This document shows positions 61,386-64,000 of a stretch of 64,000 nt of DNA, in pieces. The stretch is from JAGOBP01 sp046328575 (GTDB lineage Bacteria > Chloroflexota > Anaerolineae > Fen-1058), in the NCBI GenBank assembly GCA_046328575.1, contig JAXLWI010000018.1:3132-67131 (forward strand), read 5' to 3'. The translations under genes and the position numbers were made by a program. The notes under the pieces were generated by a model, which saw nothing but the letters and a program-made list of their open reading frames with translations, was not told the DNA's origin and did not search any database. The first letter of the stretch is position 1. The number at the start of each line of letters is the position of its first letter.

Positions 61386-61421
61386 AAACGCCCCGACTGA
61401 ACACTCAGCCGGGGCGTTTGC
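61386..61421 (+). terminator. two-component operon terminator
   Basis: AAACGCCCCG and CGGGGCGTTT arms (61386-61395 and 61410-61419) with an inner CTGA/CTCAG-type pairing and a T-containing tail close the operon. Confidence 0.7.
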
Positions 61422-61434
61422 ATTGCACAGGCAT

Positions 61435-61485
61435 TCAACCACAAAGGCGCTAAGTAACAACAAGCCTTAGTGCCCTTTGCGTCTT
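61435..61485. repeat. imperfect inverted repeat, intergenic
   Basis: CAAAGGCGCTAAG (about 61442) pairs imperfectly with CTTAGTGCCCTTTG (about 61465). It sits between convergent genes and may be a further hairpin or a remnant of a dispersed repeat. Confidence 0.35.
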
Positions 61486-61498
61486 AGCGGTTTGATTT

Positions 61499-61864
61499 TT
61501 AGGCTGAAGTACTAGCGCTGCTATTGACGGACTTCAACTTGCGCCAACCGATTCGCACCAATTGCACCATCAAGATCACACCAGCCATCAGGCCGAGATT
61601 GCGCAGCACAACCACCCACGATACGCCGCCAAAGCCGCGTTCAAAATCACCACCGCGCGGACCGCGATCGAAGCCGCCCTGGAAGTTACCCTGACCATTG
61701 CCGCGTCCGCCGAAGTTGCCGGGCGCATGATTTGGATCGCCACCAAATCCGCCGCGCCCGCCCACGACCGATCGGGCCGCGGTTGTTTGCGAGATGGCAT
61801 ACGTTACGCCGATAACTACCGCCGCTGCGACCAACAGGATGAGGATACGTCCGATGAGTTTCAT
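61499..61864 (-). CDS. Gly-rich two-helix membrane protein
   Basis: 121 residues. TM1 (ILILLVAAAVVIGVTYAI), a Gly/Arg/Asn-rich extracellular loop (GGRGGFGGDPNHAPGNFGG...), then TM2 (VVVLRNLGLMAGVILMVQLV). Its ATG overlaps the stop of the DUF4405 gene (4-nt ATGA), so the pair is coupled. The loop recalls the Gly-rich stretches of the secreted protein at 62485-63051. Family unknown; it may sit in the same sensor/stress circuit. Confidence 0.65.
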   Translation of the reverse strand: MKLIGRILILLVAAAVVIGVTYAISQTTAARSVVGGRGGFGGDPNHAPGNFGGRGNGQGNFQGGFDRGPRGGDFERGFGGVSWVVVLRNLGLMAGVILMVQLVRIGWRKLKSVNSSASTSA

Positions 61865-62391
61865 CGTCCCTCCTGATCGTTAACAGCGATCGGCGCGACT
61901 ACGGGTTGCGACTGCTGGCCGAGATGTGCGATCGGTTGCACGATGTAGCGCTTCAAGGCGTTCACAATCCACTTCCAGTGCAGCGCCAAATGCAAGCCGA
62001 CAATCATCACACCGGCATCGGTGGCGAAGTTGTGCAGCCAACGCCAGAAGAAATCGCGATTGGGCTGCAAGCCCAACGGTGCCATCACGACGCGCGAGAT
62101 CAGCAAACCCGTAAAGACCAGCAGCGTCGCATCGATGAACAACAGAATATTCAGCAGCGAATTGATGCGTGTCTGACTGGGCAGTTTCTTCAAGAAGCGC
62201 TGCACGACACTCACGATCCACTTCCAGTGCAGCAACAAATGTACGATGATGGCAGCGCCGAAGGCTGTGCCCAACCATTCGTGAATGGGCACGCCCGTCG
62301 CGCGGGGATCGGTCGAGAACAGGAACATCAAAAAGAGAATAGCATCGACGACGAGATCGATCTTGGTGTTGTTGATTTTTCGAGCCGGCAT
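61861..62391 (-). CDS. DUF4405-type membrane protein
   Basis: 176 residues. Four predicted helices in two pairs; each pair ends HWKWIV (LLLHWKWIVSVVQRF and LALHWKWIVNALKRY), so the protein is an internal duplication. The paired His residues and EWLGTAF-like Trp are the DUF4405 pattern, whose His residues resemble the haem ligands of cytochrome b subunits. A membrane redox or haem role is an inference. It is first in a two-gene unit with the Gly-rich protein and lies convergent with the kinase. Confidence 0.8.
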   Translation of the reverse strand: MPARKINNTKIDLVVDAILFLMFLFSTDPRATGVPIHEWLGTAFGAAIIVHLLLHWKWIVSVVQRFLKKLPSQTRINSLLNILLFIDATLLVFTGLLISRVVMAPLGLQPNRDFFWRWLHNFATDAGVMIVGLHLALHWKWIVNALKRYIVQPIAHLGQQSQPVVAPIAVNDQEGR

Positions 62392-62426
62392 TGAAGCGTT
62401 ACTCCACAGCGAGAATGGGGATAGCA

Positions 62427-62461
62427 GATGAGCGTGGCTTGAGGTAAGCCACGCTCATCAC
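62427..62461 (-). terminator. terminator of the Gly-rich secreted protein gene
   Basis: A perfect 14-bp stem, GATGAGCGTGGCTT (62427-62440) and complement (62446-62459), with a 5-nt loop. Confidence 0.8.
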
Positions 62462-62484
62462 AGGTGTAATTCTACCAGTCTTAT

Positions 62485-63051
62485 TTAGAACACAAAGCGG
62501 CTAGGTGCAGTCGTGCCGCTGTTCGGTGTGGTGCTGGGGGCACCGCCCTTCGGCATGCCAAAGCCGCCGAAACCATGATGGCCGCGGCCGCCACCGAAAC
62601 CTTCAAAGCCAAAACCAAAGCCGAAGCCGCCCTTGCCACCGCCCCAGTAGCCCTTGTCCAAACCTTCGATCAACCAGTCGGCCTGAGCCTGCGAGATCTT
62701 GCCGTCTTTCACGGCTTGCTGGATGGCATCCTTCTGCGCCTGCTGGCACGCGGCCTGCACCGCGCTTTGCACGTCGGTGATCTTGACGCCAGCCTTGTCG
62801 GCGAGCCCCGACAACGTCTGCCCGCCCCACAACTGCGCGGTCAGTTCGTCGGTCGTCATCTTCAAGGCCTTCGCCGCGGCATCCAGCCCCGCCTGACCGC
62901 ACAGACCGCGTCCGCCAAAACCACCGCGGCCCATAGGGGCTTGCGGCGTCGGCGGCGTGGGCGTCTGCGCCGCCACCGTCGAACTGATCGCCAGCGCGGC
63001 GATCAACGCCACCAACGTGGCTAGACCTGCATATTTTGCCAATCGATTCAT
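62485..63051 (-). CDS. secreted Gly-rich protein with helical core
   Basis: 188 residues from ATG 63051 behind GGAGGA. Signal peptide (YAGLATLVALIAALAISSTVAAQ), a Gly-rich stretch (GRGGFGGRGLCG), then a helical domain (DAAAKALKMTTDELTAQLWGGQTLSGLADKAGVKITDVQSAVQAACQQAQKDAI... QADWLIEGLDKGYW), and a Gly-rich tail. The helical part has the repeated LT..L..G.SLA-type pattern found in small secreted proteins of Chloroflexota and Firmicutes. It lies 157 bp from a CTCAG array on its coding strand and is probably regulated by it. Function unknown. Confidence 0.75.
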   Translation of the reverse strand: MNRLAKYAGLATLVALIAALAISSTVAAQTPTPPTPQAPMGRGGFGGRGLCGQAGLDAAAKALKMTTDELTAQLWGGQTLSGLADKAGVKITDVQSAVQAACQQAQKDAIQQAVKDGKISQAQADWLIEGLDKGYWGGGKGGFGFGFGFEGFGGGRGHHGFGGFGMPKGGAPSTTPNSGTTAPSRFVF

Positions 63052-63207
63052 GTGTTCCTCCAAAAGTGACTTGCGTGCTCGATCGAACTGCCGACGAATG
63101 AGAGTGTGCTGATCGGCCTCACCTCCTTCCGCAGTTCGTAGGCCCTTCACGCGTGTGAAGGTATGGTCATAGGATATCGAGAAAGCATGAATAGAGGCAA
63201 AGCGTTG

Positions 63208-63247
63208 CCTGAGAGAACCCTGAGGAAATGCTGAAAGTTCGGCTGAA
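63208..63247 (-). promoter_or_regulatory. second CTCAG repeat array, minus orientation
   Basis: On the minus strand, TTTTCAG, CTTTCAG, TCCTCAG and CTCTCAG occur in a row with core spacings of 12, 11 and 11 bp (TCAG cores at 63246, 63234, 63223 and 63212, reading leftwards). This matches the array at 58185-58224. It points at the Gly-rich gene and lies just upstream of the intradiol dioxygenase promoter (TATACT at 63275-63280). Confidence 0.75.
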
Positions 63248-63322
63248 AAAGCCGGTGCAATCGCATAGCCGCGTTATACTTTAATTAGCCAAATACTGCC
63301 ATAAAAAAGATTGGGAGGAGAG

Positions 63323-64000
63323 ATGGATACGTATCGACTACACCGCTTAATAGGAGTTGCCGTCTTGGGAGTAACGCTCGCGGCGTGCAGTGCCAGCCCG
63401 ATTGGTACACCAGCCCCGACGGTTCCTGTCGCACCGACCGCACTGCCTCCGACTGCCGTTCCGGCTACAGCCATCCCAACGGAATCAGCGGCGATGCCAG
63501 CAACAGTTGCCCCAACAGCTGCGCCTGTTGATACAGCGCTGGTTCCGCCCATGCCTGATTGCAGCGCCGCGCTGACACTCACACCCGCGCAAACCGAAGG
63601 CCCGTATTACAAAGCCGACACACCCGATCGAACTGATCTGGCTAGCGCCAACAGCGCCGGCACAAAATTGATCGTCACTGGCTACGTGTTGACAACCGAT
63701 TGCAAGCCGGTGGTCGGCGCGTGGCTCGACTTCTGGCAAGCTGACGACGAAGGCGCGTACGATAACGCGGGTTACAATTTCCGCGGCCACCAGGTCACCG
63801 ATGCGACTGGTCGCTATCAATTAGAGACGGTCGTGCCGGGTCTGTACCCGGGGCGCACACGGCACATTCACGTCAAGGTGCAAGCCCCCAACGGCCCGAT
63901 CTTGACGACGCAACTCTACTTTCCCGACGAACCGGCCAACACGCGCGACGGCATTTTCGATCCGGCCTTGATCGTCAATTTGCAGACCGCGCCCGCTGGC
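63323..64000 (+). CDS. intradiol ring-cleavage dioxygenase lipoprotein (3' end beyond window)
   Basis: From ATG 63323 behind GGGAGGAG. Lipobox LGVTLAAC, Pro/Thr/Ala linker, then the dioxygenase: TPAQTEGPYY (Y95 nearby), DFWQADDEGAYDN (Y146), VPGLYPGRTRHIHVKV (Y175, H181, H183), the two Tyr plus two His Fe(III) ligands of protocatechuate/catechol 1,2-dioxygenases. Such enzymes cleave catechols between the hydroxyls. Being a surface lipoprotein is unusual compared with cytoplasmic enzymes. The C-terminal portion, beyond TTQLYFPDEPANTRDGIF, runs off the window. Confidence 0.9.
   Translation, partial: MDTYRLHRLIGVAVLGVTLAACSASPIGTPAPTVPVAPTALPPTAVPATAIPTESAAMPATVAPTAAPVDTALVPPMPDCSAALTLTPAQTEGPYYKADTPDRTDLASANSAGTKLIVTGYVLTTDCKPVVGAWLDFWQADDEGAYDNAGYNFRGHQVTDATGRYQLETVVPGLYPGRTRHIHVKVQAPNGPILTTQLYFPDEPANTRDGIFDPALIVNLQTAPAG

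Noticed and set aside
60493..61404. 303-codon minus-strand frame opposite the histidine kinase
   Set aside because: Antisense shadow of an intact kinase.
1..64000. tRNA, rRNA or known riboswitch genes
   Set aside because: I looked for T-arm-like motifs and long structured leaders and found none that I could support by eye.

Overview
The window looks like a bacterial chromosome segment from a member of the Chloroflexota, probably an Anaerolineae-like lineage (my inference, moderate confidence). The reasons are lipoproteins with long Pro/Thr/Ala linkers behind an L-A-A-C lipobox, a bacterial class I HMG-CoA reductase, class A penicillin-binding protein, E. coli-like housekeeping promoters (TATAAT), no outer-membrane genes, and several large membrane proteins with extracellular beta domains. 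Base composition looks moderately GC-rich throughout. I saw no tRNA, rRNA, CRISPR array, transposase or phage gene.

Layout. 1-4.3 kb: methyltransferase fragment, urocanate hydratase (hutU), TMEM175-like channel and dTDP-glucose dehydratase (rmlB), all frameshifted. 4.1-6.1 kb: dnaA and a probable oriC with seven DnaA-box-like sites. 6.1-17.6 kb: CDF metal transporter, a cNMP/PH-domain membrane protein with def and an XRE regulator, DedA, HMG-CoA reductase with an extra N-terminal domain, LLM oxidoreductase, a 21-bp minisatellite, surE and a PBP1A-type protein. 17.8-27.4 kb: two large membrane glycosyltransferase-like proteins, an overlapping epimerase/PPOX/methyltransferase operon, a membrane HEXXH protein, a zinc-ribbon protein and an M20 peptidase. 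27.4-31.8 kb: GntR(YtrA-type)-hydrolase lipoprotein-ABC operon under a palindromic operator. 31.9-40.6 kb: ferritin, pabBC fusion, FAD oxidoreductase, PQQ-type sugar dehydrogenase, icd, NUDIX, hydrolase. 40.7-46.6 kb: YrdB-like protein, an unknown protein, the succinate dehydrogenase operon and rsmG, again frameshifted. 46.7-57 kb: recF, a cell-anchored pullulanase, and a MarR-controlled heterodimeric ABC exporter. 57-64 kb: lipoprotein, dienelactone hydrolase/response regulator/histidine kinase operon, DUF4405 and Gly-rich membrane proteins, and the start of an intradiol dioxygenase lipoprotein.

Most interesting: (i) the two-component system of 59.3-61.4 kb is preceded by four CTCAG-containing heptads at exact 11-bp spacing (58185-58224), and the same array (11/11/12 bp) occurs between the Gly-rich protein and the intradiol dioxygenase (63208-63247). 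This predicts a small regulon joining the sensor, a surface dienelactone hydrolase, a surface ring-cleavage dioxygenase and DUF4405/Gly-rich membrane proteins. (ii) The palindrome CGATCG is about 14-fold over-represented where I counted it, recalling HIP1 of cyanobacteria. (iii) The HMG-CoA reductase carries an unusual N-terminal beta domain. (iv) Frameshifts are confined to two patches (about 1-4350 and 40850-46350) that hit essential genes, so they are most likely sequence errors rather than gene decay.
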